The notes: generated from the letters alone by a model not told the origin. DNA of 25,123 nucleotides from an uncultured Candidatus Melainabacteria bacterium (GCA_934700335.1 CAKUXM010000022.1:1-25123); one strand, 5' to 3'; shown: positions 1-6,430, counted from the stretch's first letter. Numbers and translations are program-made.

Positions 1-214
1 CTGAGCTATTGCGGCAGACACCATATTTAATTTTTCATTTTCCGTTGTTAGAGCAAGCAGTTGACTTTATCTAACTTCGGTTCCGCTTCGCTCACCGTGC
101 TGAGCTATTGCGGCAGACACCATATTTAATTTTTCATTTTCCGTTGTTAGAGCAAGCAGTTGACTTTATCTAACTTCGGTTCCGCTTCGCTCACCATACT
201 GAGCTATTGCGACA
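1..214. repeat. 99-bp tandem repeat containing a tRNA 5' end
   Basis: Two full units (1-99, 100-198) and the start of a third (from 199) are nearly identical. Each starts with CTGAGCTATTGCGGCA, which on the minus strand reads TGCCGCAATAGCTCAG, the form of a tRNA acceptor strand plus D-stem start. Each unit also carries the plus-strand word GTTAGAGCAAGC, which resembles a D-arm, and TTCCGCTTCGCTCACC. The third copy diverges after about 13 bases. The window edge falls at the end of a tRNA-head copy, so a tRNA gene on the minus strand may lie just left of base 1. That is inferred. The organisation mirrors the array at 19646-19932. Confidence 0.85.
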
Positions 215-293
215 TTTCAGTTTTCTCAACTATTGTGAGCCCTCTCGAGTCCATAAATTTATTCTACTTGCTAAATCTTGATAGTCAAGTTTT

Positions 294-818
294 CTATTGA
301 GGTCCTAAGAAAAGTGTTACGTTTCTACCCTCTAATTGTGGTTTTTTCTCGATTTGAATTGGTTCGTTTTTCAAATCTTCCATAAATCTATTCGCTAAGT
401 CAAAAGCTAATTGTGAATGTTGCATTTCTCTTCCTCTCAACATTACAACAATCTTTACTTTATTTCCTTGTGAAATGAATTTTTTAATATTATTGATTCT
501 TACATTGTAATCGTGAGTATCAATCTTATATCTAATCTTAACTTCTTTTACATCAACTGTGTGTTGTTTCTTTTTAGCTTCTTTAGCTTTCTTTTCAATT
601 TCGTATTTATATTTTCCGAAATCCATTATCTTCGCTACAGGTGGATCTTGGTTTGGGTTAATCAAAACTAAATCTAATCCTGCATCATCAGCCATGCTTA
701 ACGCTTCTTTTGTTGGCACAATGCCTTTGTTTTCTCTATCTTGTGTAATTAATCTTACTTCTTTTGCTCTAATATCATTATTCATAATGATTTTTTCTTT
801 TTTATTATCGTTAGCTAT
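294..818 (-). CDS. infC: Translation initiation factor IF-3, probable AUA start
   Basis: IF-3 binds the 30S subunit, blocks 50S joining and checks the initiator tRNA-start codon pair. The protein shows the N-terminal domain signature NNDIRAKEVRLI, a lysine-rich linker (KKAKEAKKKQ) and the C-domain with KEVKIRYKIDTHDY and VVMLRGREMQ. The first ATG (785) has no Shine-Dalgarno. The same frame stays open upstream to an ATA at 818-816, preceded by AAGGAG (832-827) with 8 bases of spacing. This gives 174 residues beginning (M)ANDNKKEKII, close to the family's usual length. Rare start codons in infC (AUU in E. coli) are known to serve autoregulation by IF-3 itself. The usual rpmI-rplT partners are absent from the 290 bp downstream. 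Function is near certain; the start choice is strongly supported but not proven. Confidence 0.93.
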   Translation of the reverse strand: MANDNKKEKIIMNNDIRAKEVRLITQDRENKGIVPTKEALSMADDAGLDLVLINPNQDPPVAKIMDFGKYKYEIEKKAKEAKKKQHTVDVKEVKIRYKIDTHDYNVRINNIKKFISQGNKVKIVVMLRGREMQHSQLAFDLANRFMEDLKNEPIQIEKKPQLEGRNVTLFLGPQ

Positions 819-864
819 GGCTCTTTCTCCTTATATTAATATCTGTCTCTTAATGTCTTTATAA

Positions 865-1095
865 TACCACATGTTGAAAACTTCAACCTTGTTATATTAG
901 ATTTTTTGTTACATATTGTAAAACTGATTATGCCTTCTTGTCGTCCTCGCATCAAACGCAACCGTTCACCTTTGCAAAAGCTCTCCAGCCTCTGCACTGG
1001 CTATCGGATTATTCGGGCTGTCGCGGAAGTAACGTTCCGCTCCACCTTTCGGACTGGGTTCGCTTCGTTCACGCGGCGCCCTACCGAAAATCCGA
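865..1095. other. GC-richer intergenic segment, probably a dispersed repeat
   Basis: About 230 bp between infC and the activase gene. From about 930 onward it is clearly richer in G+C than its surroundings. It contains TTCGCTTCGTTCAC, close to TTCCGCTTCGCTCACC of the repeat at the start of the window, and several short inverted words such as GCGGAAGTAACGTTCCGC (1022-1039). A 65-codon ORF on the plus strand (906-1103) has an arginine-rich composition with no family resemblance and is not called. It is probably a non-coding intergenic repeat of this genome. Confidence 0.4.
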
Positions 1096-2100
1096 CTAAT
1101 TAATCTCCCATTTTCCGCAAGTTCCGCCCCAACGTGCAATGATATTACCTTTAATATCTTTGATACGTTTTACGTGTTGAACTTCTTGGATACCTTCTAC
1201 AATTGTTACAACTTCGCAATTGTTTGAGCAACCTGGGCAATCACAAGTGATTGATGTAAAGTGCATATCACCAACTTCCCATCCTCTGAATGTTGTTTCT
1301 TTGTTAGTGTATTGGTGATTTTCCATTGCTAACAACGCAGCACCGATAGCGCCCATTGTTTGGTGGTTTTCCGGAACCACGATTTCTGTTTTCAAGATTT
1401 CTTCAAATGCCTTTACCATACCTTTGTTAGTCGCAACACCACCTTGGAATGAAATTGTTGGTAACAATTCTTTACCCAAAGCTAAGTTTGCTAAATAGTT
1501 TCTAACAAGAGCTTGACATAAGCCATATAACAAATCTTCTACAGGATAACCTAATTGTTGCTTGTGAATTAAATCACTTTCTGCAAATACACCGCATCTA
1601 CCGGCAATTCTTGCAGGGTTTTCTGAACGAAGCGCTGTATCACCGAATTCTTCAATAGGTACATTTAATCTTTGTGCTTGGTGGTCTAAGAAACTACCTG
1701 TACCAGCTGCACAAACTGTATTCATCGCAAAATCTGTAACAATACCATCACGTAAAATAATAATTTTACTATCTTGTCCACCAATTTCTAAAATTGTTTG
1801 AACTCCAGGTATATTTGTACTTGCTGCGACTGCGTGCGCTGTGATTTCATTTTTAATAACATCAGCGCCGACCAACGCACCTGCCAAATTACGTCCAGAA
1901 CCTGTCGTTCCGACACCCTTGATATCATATTCTTGTTTTGCTTGCGCTTTAATTTGGTTCAAACCTTTTTGAACAGCCATTACTGGTTTACCTGCTGTTC
2001 TTAGCATGTATGAATCAACGTATTTACCATTCTCATCAACTAATGCAAACTTTGTTGTTACTGAACCTACGTCTATACCTAAATATGTTGTTAAACTCAT
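1096..2100 (-). CDS. BadF/BadG/BcrA/BcrD-type ATPase (2-hydroxyacyl-CoA dehydratase activase family)
   Basis: This 334-residue protein belongs to the ASKHA-fold activases that use ATP hydrolysis and a 4Fe-4S cluster to push a low-potential electron into a CoA-ester dehydratase or reductase. Visible motifs are the phosphate loop LGIDVGSVTTK (about 7-17), GTTGSGRN (64-71), LEIGGQDSK (103-111), the cluster-ligand region NTVCAAGTGSFLD (126-138) and GRCGVFAESD (166-175). A C-terminal extension adds CDCPGCSNNC (about 284-293), which could hold a second metal centre and sets it apart from short activases. GAAGGAAG lies just upstream of the ATG. No dehydratase subunits are adjacent, so the substrate cannot be named; roles in 2-hydroxyglutaryl-CoA or benzoyl-CoA chemistry are family possibilities only. 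Confidence 0.88.
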   Translation of the reverse strand: MSLTTYLGIDVGSVTTKFALVDENGKYVDSYMLRTAGKPVMAVQKGLNQIKAQAKQEYDIKGVGTTGSGRNLAGALVGADVIKNEITAHAVAASTNIPGVQTILEIGGQDSKIIILRDGIVTDFAMNTVCAAGTGSFLDHQAQRLNVPIEEFGDTALRSENPARIAGRCGVFAESDLIHKQQLGYPVEDLLYGLCQALVRNYLANLALGKELLPTISFQGGVATNKGMVKAFEEILKTEIVVPENHQTMGAIGAALLAMENHQYTNKETTFRGWEVGDMHFTSITCDCPGCSNNCEVVTIVEGIQEVQHVKRIKDIKGNIIARWGGTCGKWEIN

Positions 2101-2146
2101 GTTTTCTACTTCCTTCTTTCAAATAAATAATATCATAAACATTTAT

Positions 2147-3145
2147 TTATTTGTATAAAAAGCATGAAACTTTGTGTGTATCTGTAAAAATAACTTCTTC
2201 TGGATAAGATTCTCTACATTCTTGTCTGCATTCAGAACATCTTGATGCAAACGGACACCCAAGTTGTTTTTCACTAGGATCAGGTAAATCACCTTCTAGT
2301 GTCATATCTTTTTCAACTGGCATGTTCAATTTTGGTACCGAATTTAAAAGTGCTTTTGCGTAAGGGTGTTTTGCCGAATTAAAGATTTCATCTGTTGTTC
2401 CAATCTCAACAATTTTTCCCAAATACATTATTGCAACTCTATCAGAAAGATATTTTATAACACTTAAATCATGTGAAATAAATAACATTGTAAGATTAAA
2501 ATGTTGTTTTAAATCTGTTAAAAGATTTATAATTTGTGCTTGTATACTAACGTCTAAAGCACTTACAGGTTCGTCCGCAATAACAAAATCTGGTCTTAAA
2601 ACTAATGCTCTTGCAATAGCAATTCTTTGTCTTTGTCCACCAGAAAACTCGTGCGGATATTTATTAATATCATCTTTTCCCAAACCAACACGATATAAAA
2701 TATCTAAAACAATTTCCTTCAACTCGTCTTTTGATAATTCTTTTATCATTTTCAAATCTTGAGAGAAATTTCTTAAATTTGAATGAGTAAGAAGTGGTTC
2801 CTTAATAATATCAAGAACCGTCATTTTAGGGTCTAAACTCGCATATGGATTTTGAAAAACCATACTCACATTTTGGTAGTAACTTTTTCTAAGCTTAGTG
2901 TTCATTTTAAAAATGTCTCTATCCTTATAAAAAATTTCACCAGATTTTGGTTTAACTAGTCTAAGCAAGGTTTTTGCTAATGTAGATTTACCACAACCTG
3001 ATTCGCCAGCAATAGCAAGAATTTCGCCCTTTTTTATTTCTAGGTTTACACCATTAACAGCATAAACATGTTTTGCAGGTTTAAAAAATTCTTTTTTTGT
3101 CTCGTATTCGACGAATAAGTCGTTAATCTCTACTAAATTATTCAT
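2147..3145 (-). CDS. Oligopeptide/dipeptide ABC transporter ATP-binding protein (OppF/DppF type)
   Basis: Cytoplasmic ATPase that powers uptake of peptides or related solutes through an Opp/Dpp-type permease. Seen in order: Walker A GESGCGKST (about 47-55), Q-loop VFQNPYASLDPKMTV (about 96-110), ABC signature SGGQRQRIAIARAL (about 168-181), Walker B VIADEPVSALD (189-199) and the H-loop LFISHDLS (about 221-228). The C-terminus carries the cysteine-rich Opp/Dpp extension CPFASRCSECRQEC typical of this subfamily. Length (332) is normal. The permease and solute-binding genes are not in the window. The ATG at 3145 has only a weak ribosome site, and a short remnant-like ORF lies upstream on the same strand. 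Confidence 0.92.
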   Translation of the reverse strand: MNNLVEINDLFVEYETKKEFFKPAKHVYAVNGVNLEIKKGEILAIAGESGCGKSTLAKTLLRLVKPKSGEIFYKDRDIFKMNTKLRKSYYQNVSMVFQNPYASLDPKMTVLDIIKEPLLTHSNLRNFSQDLKMIKELSKDELKEIVLDILYRVGLGKDDINKYPHEFSGGQRQRIAIARALVLRPDFVIADEPVSALDVSIQAQIINLLTDLKQHFNLTMLFISHDLSVIKYLSDRVAIMYLGKIVEIGTTDEIFNSAKHPYAKALLNSVPKLNMPVEKDMTLEGDLPDPSEKQLGCPFASRCSECRQECRESYPEEVIFTDTHKVSCFLYK

Positions 3146-3188
3146 AGACTCATTATAAAATAATCTAAAAATAATTACTACTAATCAA

Positions 3189-3323
3189 TTAATTAAATTT
3201 ATCAGCATCAAAATCTTTTATAACTACAGAACACGCATCAACAATTGCATTTTCAGCAATTGTTACTCTAGAGAGAATAGTAACTTTATAGCCTATGTCT
3301 AAACATTTTTCTTTATCTTCCAT
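3189..3323 (-). pseudogene. 44-residue ORF resembling the tail of a hexapeptide-repeat acyltransferase
   Basis: A 44-codon ORF begins at ATG 3323 with AAGGAG six bases upstream, and ends TAA. The residues DIGYKVTILSRVTIAENAIV followed by DACSVVIKDF have the periodic I/V-x-x-x pattern and closing 'A-CSVVIKD' of left-handed beta-helix acetyltransferases. Only about two coils are present, so it cannot be a complete enzyme. It may be a decayed gene that kept a ribosome site, or a genuine small protein. A second remnant-like ORF on the same strand (3812-3934) suggests local gene decay. Confidence 0.5.
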
Positions 3324-3494
3324 TTTTGACTCCTTTGTTTAGTGTTATAAAGCCTTAGCGTTACTCTCGATTTTTAAAATTTGTTAAAATAGGCTTATAG
3401 AGCTAATTATAGGCATGTCGTATTCTGTATATTTTTTATAAAACTAGTCTTTTACCTAGTACACAGGTCAAAAGTAAAAATATATTATAGTTAT

Positions 3495-3806
3495 ATGACT
3501 AGTATAAAATCGCCCAAATCAAATATTTATATATCTAAAAAATGTGTTCTTACAGAAAGAGAGATAGAATATTTATCACTTGCAAGTTTCGGATTTAAAA
3601 ATAAAGAGATAGCAAAAATTTTATCTGTTACGGTTGGCGGAGTAAAAAAAGCTTTAGAAATTATTTTTCAAAAAATTAACGCAAAGGATAGAGCCAATGC
3701 TGTAACAATTGCATTTATTCACAATATGATAAATGTGGATATTTTGAATTATATCGCCGATAAGTACAAAGTTGCTGGCATTACAAATCTTGAGAAATTA
3801 AAATAA
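3495..3806 (+). CDS. Small LuxR/GerE-type helix-turn-helix regulator
   Basis: This 103-residue protein has a central LuxR-type DNA-binding domain: LTEREIEYLSLASFGFKNKE followed by IAKILSVTVGGVKKALEIIFQKI, at about 19-61. This corresponds to the family pattern 'LTxRExEVLxLxAxGxxNKEIAxxLxxSxxTVKxHxxxIxxKL'. Two things deviate: GGVKKA replaces the common TVKxH, and there is no receiver or sensor domain, so it is an effector-only regulator. The C-terminal 35 residues are unassigned. The start has no clear Shine-Dalgarno, and TATTATAG just upstream may be the -10 box of a promoter giving a very short leader. No target can be inferred. Confidence 0.7.
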   Translation: MTSIKSPKSNIYISKKCVLTEREIEYLSLASFGFKNKEIAKILSVTVGGVKKALEIIFQKINAKDRANAVTIAFIHNMINVDILNYIADKYKVAGITNLEKLK

Positions 3807-3811
3807 ATATT

Positions 3812-3934
3812 TTAAGCAACCATCAATATTGTACCGACTGTGATTAAAAGGCAGGCAATAAACATTTTTAGATTTATACCTTCTTTTAAAATTAAAGCAA
3901 ATAAGGCACTACTCATTGGATATAAAATCCACAT
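3812..3934 (-). pseudogene. 40-residue membrane ORF resembling the C-terminus of an EamA/DMT transporter
   Basis: The ORF starts at ATG 3934, with GGAG nine bases upstream, and ends TAA. It reads as two hydrophobic stretches (WILYPMSSALFALIL and MFIACLLITVGTILMVA) joined by KEGINLK. That is the layout of the last two helices of drug/metabolite (EamA) transporters, where 'PLSS-hydrophobic-K/GE-hydrophobic' is common. A full transporter has about 10 helices, so this is a fragment or a two-helix micro-protein. It converges tail to tail with the LuxR-type gene. Confidence 0.45.
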
Positions 3935-4132
3935 TTTTAAAATCTCCAAATATAGCTTAGCATGAATAAACAACGAAAGATAAGCTTAAAAAATCTTAAT
4001 ATCATGAAGTTTTATTAATCTATATGACAAATTGATAACAATAAAAAAAATTTTTTATCACGTTGTAAAAATTTTTAATTACAAAATTTTTACACAAGGC
4101 GGGCAATAAGCGGGTAAATAGAAATTTTAGAA

Positions 4133-4163
4133 ATAAAAAAGTCTCTTGAGAAAACCTCAAAAG
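4133..4163 (-). terminator. Intrinsic terminator after the outermost tRNA 3'-end copy
   Basis: On the minus strand CTTTTGAG (4163-4156), a GTTTT loop and CTCAAGAG form an 8-bp stem with one G-U pair, followed by ACTTTTTT. It follows the 3'-end tRNA copy at 4173, so it may have been the original terminator of the tRNA-fMet gene. Confidence 0.6.
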
Positions 4164-4257
4164 CCTTTTATTTAAATGGTTGCGGGAGCTGGACTTTCGG
4201 AGCTTGCGACGAAACAGTGGCTTGTCCACATAAGGTTCAAATCCAGCAAAATTTTTT

Positions 4258-4289
4258 ACAAAAAAAGAGATGAAAAAATCATCTCTTTT
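4258..4289 (-). terminator. Terminator hairpin in repeat unit 1
   Basis: GAGATGA (4267-4273), an A5 loop and TCATCTC form a 7-bp stem, extended by A-T pairs. On the minus strand it ends in a run of T, so it would stop transcripts coming from a tRNA-like 3' end. Confidence 0.65.
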
Positions 4290-4377
4290 GTCTAAATGGT
4301 TGCGGGAGCTGGACTTTCGGAGCTTGCGACGAAACAGTGGCTTGTCCACATGAAGTTCAAATCCAGCAAAATTTTTT

Positions 4378-4410
4378 ACAAAAAAAAGAGATGAAAAAAT
4401 CATCTCTTTT
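4378..4410 (-). terminator. Terminator hairpin in repeat unit 2
   Basis: Same hairpin as at 4258-4289, with one more A in the run. It lies directly after the left att copy in the minus-strand direction. Confidence 0.65.
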
Positions 4411-4413
4411 GTC

Positions 4414-4462
4414 TAAATGGTTGCGGGAGCTGGATTTGAACCAACGACCTTCGGGTTATGAG
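4414..4462. repeat. attL: 49-bp copy of the tRNA-fMet 3' half
   Basis: Bases 4414-4462 are identical to 19580-19628. The copy covers the 3' CCA, acceptor strand, T-arm, variable loop and anticodon arm up to the CAT anticodon, then departs from the tRNA (TCTATAAA). A repeat of the 3' half of a tRNA, ending in the anticodon loop, is the standard footprint of tyrosine-recombinase integration, and an integrase lies inside the opposite end. Confidence 0.95.
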
Positions 4463-4603
4463 TCTATAAAAGCCATATTTGCAATGGTTTTCACTTGTAA
4501 CCATAATTTATCAGAATTTATCACAAATGATTACACTACATGAGTTTTAGCCTATTTTTTATTCTCATCCTTTATCGGAGTTTTTCACTATTTTCCGGAA
4601 TTT

Positions 4604-4621
4604 TTGCAACTTTTTTGCAAC
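4604..4621. promoter_or_regulatory. Candidate integrase arm-type site (left)
   Basis: TTGCAACTTTTTTGCAAC occurs here, 142 bp inside attL, and again unchanged in the same orientation at 19505-19522, 58 bp inside attR. It is itself a pair of TTGCAAC words 11 bp apart. Perfect 18-bp sites near both ends of an element are what lambda-type integrase arm sites look like. Confidence 0.5.
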
Positions 4622-4720
4622 CCAAATGCGACTTCCTCCTTTATATCTGTCCTCGACCAGACACTTTTAAGGGGCGGGGAGGGGGCAAAAACATTAACAG
4701 TCACCCTGATTCTGAGCCAC

Positions 4721-4748
4721 AAAAAAAATCCATAATTTTTTGAGGATT
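4721..4748 (-). terminator. Weak terminator after the reverse transcriptase
   Basis: On the minus strand AATCC pairs with GGATT across a 12-base loop, followed by T8. The stem is only 5 bp, so efficiency is doubtful. Confidence 0.35.
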
Positions 4749-4763
4749 ATTATTTTAGGCAAA

Positions 4764-5672
4764 TTAAGCCCTTAACTTTTTATAATAATCATCCATGAAA
4801 TTTGATTTAATTTGTCTTGCAGAATTTATCATACCCTTAAGACTCATTACTTCTTTACTTGTTTTATCTTCTTTATGCTTTAATATATAAATTTTGTGTT
4901 GTAGTTTATTCGGAACTAGTATTTTATTATCTGGAGAAATTACGGTTCCTGTTGTCTTTTTGTATTGATTTTTGTCGTAAGTTTTAGTTTTCTTTTTATT
5001 AACACTTAAACCTTCGCTTTTCAAACGGCTAATAACATATTTTTTAAATTCTGCCGGTATTGGTTTTAAACTTGAAAATGTTAAATCGTCCACAAAAAGC
5101 GTCATACAAATATCCATAGATTGAGCTTTTTCATATATATCATTAAATGTTTTCTTATAAGCCCAATACGTTAATAATTGACTTGAGGGAGCTCCGGTTG
5201 GCAGATGATTATCAAAAGTCAATATATTAGTTAATAAACTTGCTATGTCATTACCCATTTTTAAGTCATAAAAAAGGAATTGAAACACTTTTTGTTTTCT
5301 TGAGCTAGGGAAAAATTTTTCAACATCACTGCAAAAGAAGTATTTACCATTTATATGAGTTTTACCATTATCAACATAACAGCTTCCTTTTCTACCTGCT
5401 TTAACATAATCGGGCACTTCTATTCTTTGCAATAAAGCATTAAAACGTCTGTGAAATGCTTTAAGTAAATCTTTAGGTTCTTCAATTTTTCTTTTTGTTG
5501 GCTTATTTTTATTATCAATATTGTAAACTTTATAATTAGTTTTATTAATTGCTAAACTTTCAAGAATTTTATAATTGCGAATATAAAAAATCTCAAGTAA
5601 TTTCTTACGACTTCTTATTTCGTACAAAGGACTTTTTTCAATGCTATATGTCTTGTTTTCCGATTTTCCCAA
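4764..5672 (-). CDS. Retron-type reverse transcriptase
   Basis: This 302-residue RNA-directed DNA polymerase is expected to copy part of the structured RNA encoded upstream into msDNA. Motifs in order: YFFCSDVEKFFPS (about 111-123, first catalytic Asp 116), NHLPTGAPSSQLLTYWAY (155-172, retron LPxGAPxSP region), LFVDDLTFSS (192-201, catalytic Asp 195/196, with FVDD in place of the usual YADD), GLSVNKKKTKT (221-231) and TTGTVIS (240-246), matching the VTG-type motif of retron enzymes. No group II maturase domain or endonuclease is present and the length is typical of retron RTs. Start: TTG at 5672, with GAGGA about nine bases upstream, inside the repressor gene (29-bp overlap), so the two are translationally linked. 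RT plus a Cro/C1 HTH partner is the gene content described for type VI retrons; that assignment is from memory of the classification. Confidence 0.88.
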   Translation of the reverse strand: MGKSENKTYSIEKSPLYEIRSRKKLLEIFYIRNYKILESLAINKTNYKVYNIDNKNKPTKRKIEEPKDLLKAFHRRFNALLQRIEVPDYVKAGRKGSCYVDNGKTHINGKYFFCSDVEKFFPSSRKQKVFQFLFYDLKMGNDIASLLTNILTFDNHLPTGAPSSQLLTYWAYKKTFNDIYEKAQSMDICMTLFVDDLTFSSLKPIPAEFKKYVISRLKSEGLSVNKKKTKTYDKNQYKKTTGTVISPDNKILVPNKLQHKIYILKHKEDKTSKEVMSLKGMINSARQIKSNFMDDYYKKLRA

Positions 5673-5958
5673 TAGTTTTATCCTCTAATGCCTGTAAAAG
5701 TAATAACATTTGATTTCTAATCGCATTTTTAAACGGTCCTCTTTTAGAATCTAATTCTTCCGAGAAAAACCAAAGTGCAGAAGATGTTGTTTCAAAAAAT
5801 TCGGCATATTTTTCAATTATATCTACAGAAGGTTTTTTATTACCATTTTCAATATCTGAAATATAACCTGCTGATATGTTAATTTTTTCTGATAAATCTT
5901 TTACTTTGGTACCGTGCAACACTCTAATTATTCTAAGAGCTTCATTTATTTTTGACAT
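5644..5958 (-). CDS. XRE/Cro-C1-family HTH protein of the retron operon
   Basis: This 104-residue protein has an N-terminal HTH_3 fold: INEALRIIRVLHGTKVKDLS, EKINISAGYISDIENGNKKP and SVDIIEKYAEFFETTSSALW, at about 4-63. The SAGYISDIENGNKKPS recognition segment is typical of XRE repressors. The C-terminal 40 residues (SEELDSKRGPFKNAIRNQML...) are helical and unassigned. AAGGAA lies 6 bases before the ATG. Its end overlaps the start of the RT by 29 bp. It lies between a tiny hydrophobic ORF and the RT, so it may repress the operon promoter at 6403-6430 or act as the retron's accessory protein, as in type VI retrons. It is not a nuclease or a membrane effector, which leaves the operon's toxic component open. 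Confidence 0.85.
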   Translation of the reverse strand: MSKINEALRIIRVLHGTKVKDLSEKINISAGYISDIENGNKKPSVDIIEKYAEFFETTSSALWFFSEELDSKRGPFKNAIRNQMLLLLQALEDKTIGKIGKQDI

Positions 5959-5996
5959 ATTCGTTTCCTTATTTTTATGAAAAAAGAGGAAGTTTG

Positions 5997-6077
5997 TTAG
6001 CTAAAGTATTTCTCGATTATTGTAAAAATGATTCTTACTACGAGCCATACCCACTTTGGTGGTTTGTTGTTACACAT
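5997..6077 (-). CDS. 26-residue hydrophobic micro-protein in the retron operon (putative toxin)
   Basis: ATG 6077 is preceded by AAGGAGG (6091-6085) with 7 bases of spacing, among the best ribosome sites in the window, and ends TAA at 5997. The peptide begins MCNNKPPK, then has a membrane-like stretch WVWLVVRIIFTII and ends EKYFS. A short polar or basic head, one hydrophobic helix and a charged tail are features shared with type I toxins and other membrane-acting micro-proteins, but I recognise no specific family. It lies 38 bp upstream of the HTH gene in the same direction. Its ribosome site is paired in a perfect hairpin (6085-6138), so translation should normally be off. No other effector is visible in the operon, so this is the best candidate for the retron's killing component. 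Function is inferred. Confidence 0.6.
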   Translation of the reverse strand: MCNNKPPKWVWLVVRIIFTIIEKYFS

Positions 6078-6084
6078 AATTGAG

Positions 6085-6138
6085 CCTCCTTTCGTATTTA
6101 TTCCTGAATACTTTTCAGGTCTGCTCCTTATACGAAAG
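6085..6138 (-). promoter_or_regulatory. Hairpin sequestering the ribosome site of the micro-protein
   Basis: On the minus strand CTTTCGTAT (6138-6130) is perfectly complementary to ATACGAAAG (6097-6089), which runs into the Shine-Dalgarno AAGGAGG. Between them a second hairpin, CCTGAA / TTCAGG (6119-6114 / 6108-6103), stacks inside. The anti-ribosome-site arm lies 5' of the site, in the part of the RNA that could serve as a reverse-transcription template. Confidence 0.7.
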
Positions 6139-6400
6139 TCTTGTAAGAAGTGAACACCCAAGAATTGCATCTTCCTCTATTTTTGCTGCCAGCGAACTGC
6201 TCCCGCTGGCTGAGTACCCTAATATTATTAATCTACATGTATTTCTGCTATGTAGCTGTATTATATTGTTAATACAATAAAGATACGTATATCTTTAATT
6301 AATAATACTTACGGCCCCGGTGTTTGAACCGACTATTGTCAATGTTCGCAAACCAATTACTTGGTTTTATTCATTTTGGAGCATGTGACTCCTTACATGC
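6110..6400 (-). ncRNA. Candidate retron msr-msd RNA
   Basis: Between the promoter at 6430-6403 and the micro-ORF, the minus-strand transcript is dense in stems. In order: GCATGT/ACATGC (6400-6381); AAACCAA-GTAA-TTGGTTT with a GNRA-type loop (6367-6350); GAAC..GTTC (6345-6326); a long-range 12-bp stem AGTATTATTAAT/ATTAATAATATT (6309-6298/6232-6221) with one G-U pair. That stem encloses three hairpins (AAAGATA/TATCTTT, TGTATTA/TAATACA, CTACAT/ATGTAG). Next come GCCAGCG/CGCTGGC (6210-6188) and the ribosome-site hairpin. TGCTCC (6383-6378) and GGAGCA (6127-6122) are a possible but short a1/a2 pair. Position upstream of a retron RT and lack of coding support an msr-msd. Exact ends, the branching G and the template limits cannot be fixed by eye. 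Confidence 0.55.
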
Positions 6401-6402
6401 TT

Positions 6403-6430
6403 ATAGTAGCAAATAAATTTTAAATGTCAA
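6403..6430 (-). promoter_or_regulatory. Sigma70-type promoter of the retron operon
   Basis: Minus-strand TTGACA (6430-6425), 16 bp, then TACTAT (6408-6403). Transcription would start near 6396, at the first hairpin of the candidate msr. It is the best consensus -35 box noted in the element. Confidence 0.65.

Larger units (their letters stand above)
4173..4413. repeat. 120-bp tandem repeat carrying tRNA-fMet 3' ends
   Basis: Units begin at 4173 and 4293, with a further start at 4414 that is the att copy; the period is 120 then 121 bp. Each unit opens with TAAATGGTTGCGGGAGCTGG, the antisense of the last ~17 bases of tRNA-fMet plus CCA and flank. It then diverges into a tRNA-unrelated stretch, and later contains the sense T-arm word GTTCAAATCCAGC (from 4235 and 4355). 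Each unit closes with a terminator hairpin. The two units differ at only a few bases. The form resembles the E. coli tyrT 'rtT' repeats, where 3' tRNA ends recur downstream of the gene. Confidence 0.88.
4463..4763. other. Left-end non-coding segment of the element
   Basis: Three hundred bases with no supported gene. It holds a candidate integrase arm site (4604-4621), a G-run GGGGCGGGGAGGGGG (4671-4685) that is striking in this AT-rich DNA, and the weak terminator of the reverse-transcriptase operon (4721-4748). Short ORFs across it have no family features. Confidence 0.6.

Noticed and set aside
1..214. CRISPR array
   Set aside because: Whole 99-bp units are repeated without unique spacers.
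906..1103. 65-codon Arg-rich plus-strand ORF
   Set aside because: Overlaps the activase 3' end, no ribosome site, composition of a GC-rich intergenic repeat.
4020..4403. 127-codon ORF on the minus strand with two internal repeats
   Set aside because: It is made by the 120-bp tandem tRNA-derived repeats and terminators read through; no ribosome site or family features.
4764..5672. Group II intron maturase or diversity-generating RT
   Set aside because: No maturase or endonuclease domain, no template/variable repeat pair seen, and the VTG-type motif and size fit retron RTs.
6080..6280. 66-codon plus-strand ORF in the retron leader
   Set aside because: Antisense to the structured RNA and micro-ORF, with no ribosome site; explained by the ncRNA on the other strand.
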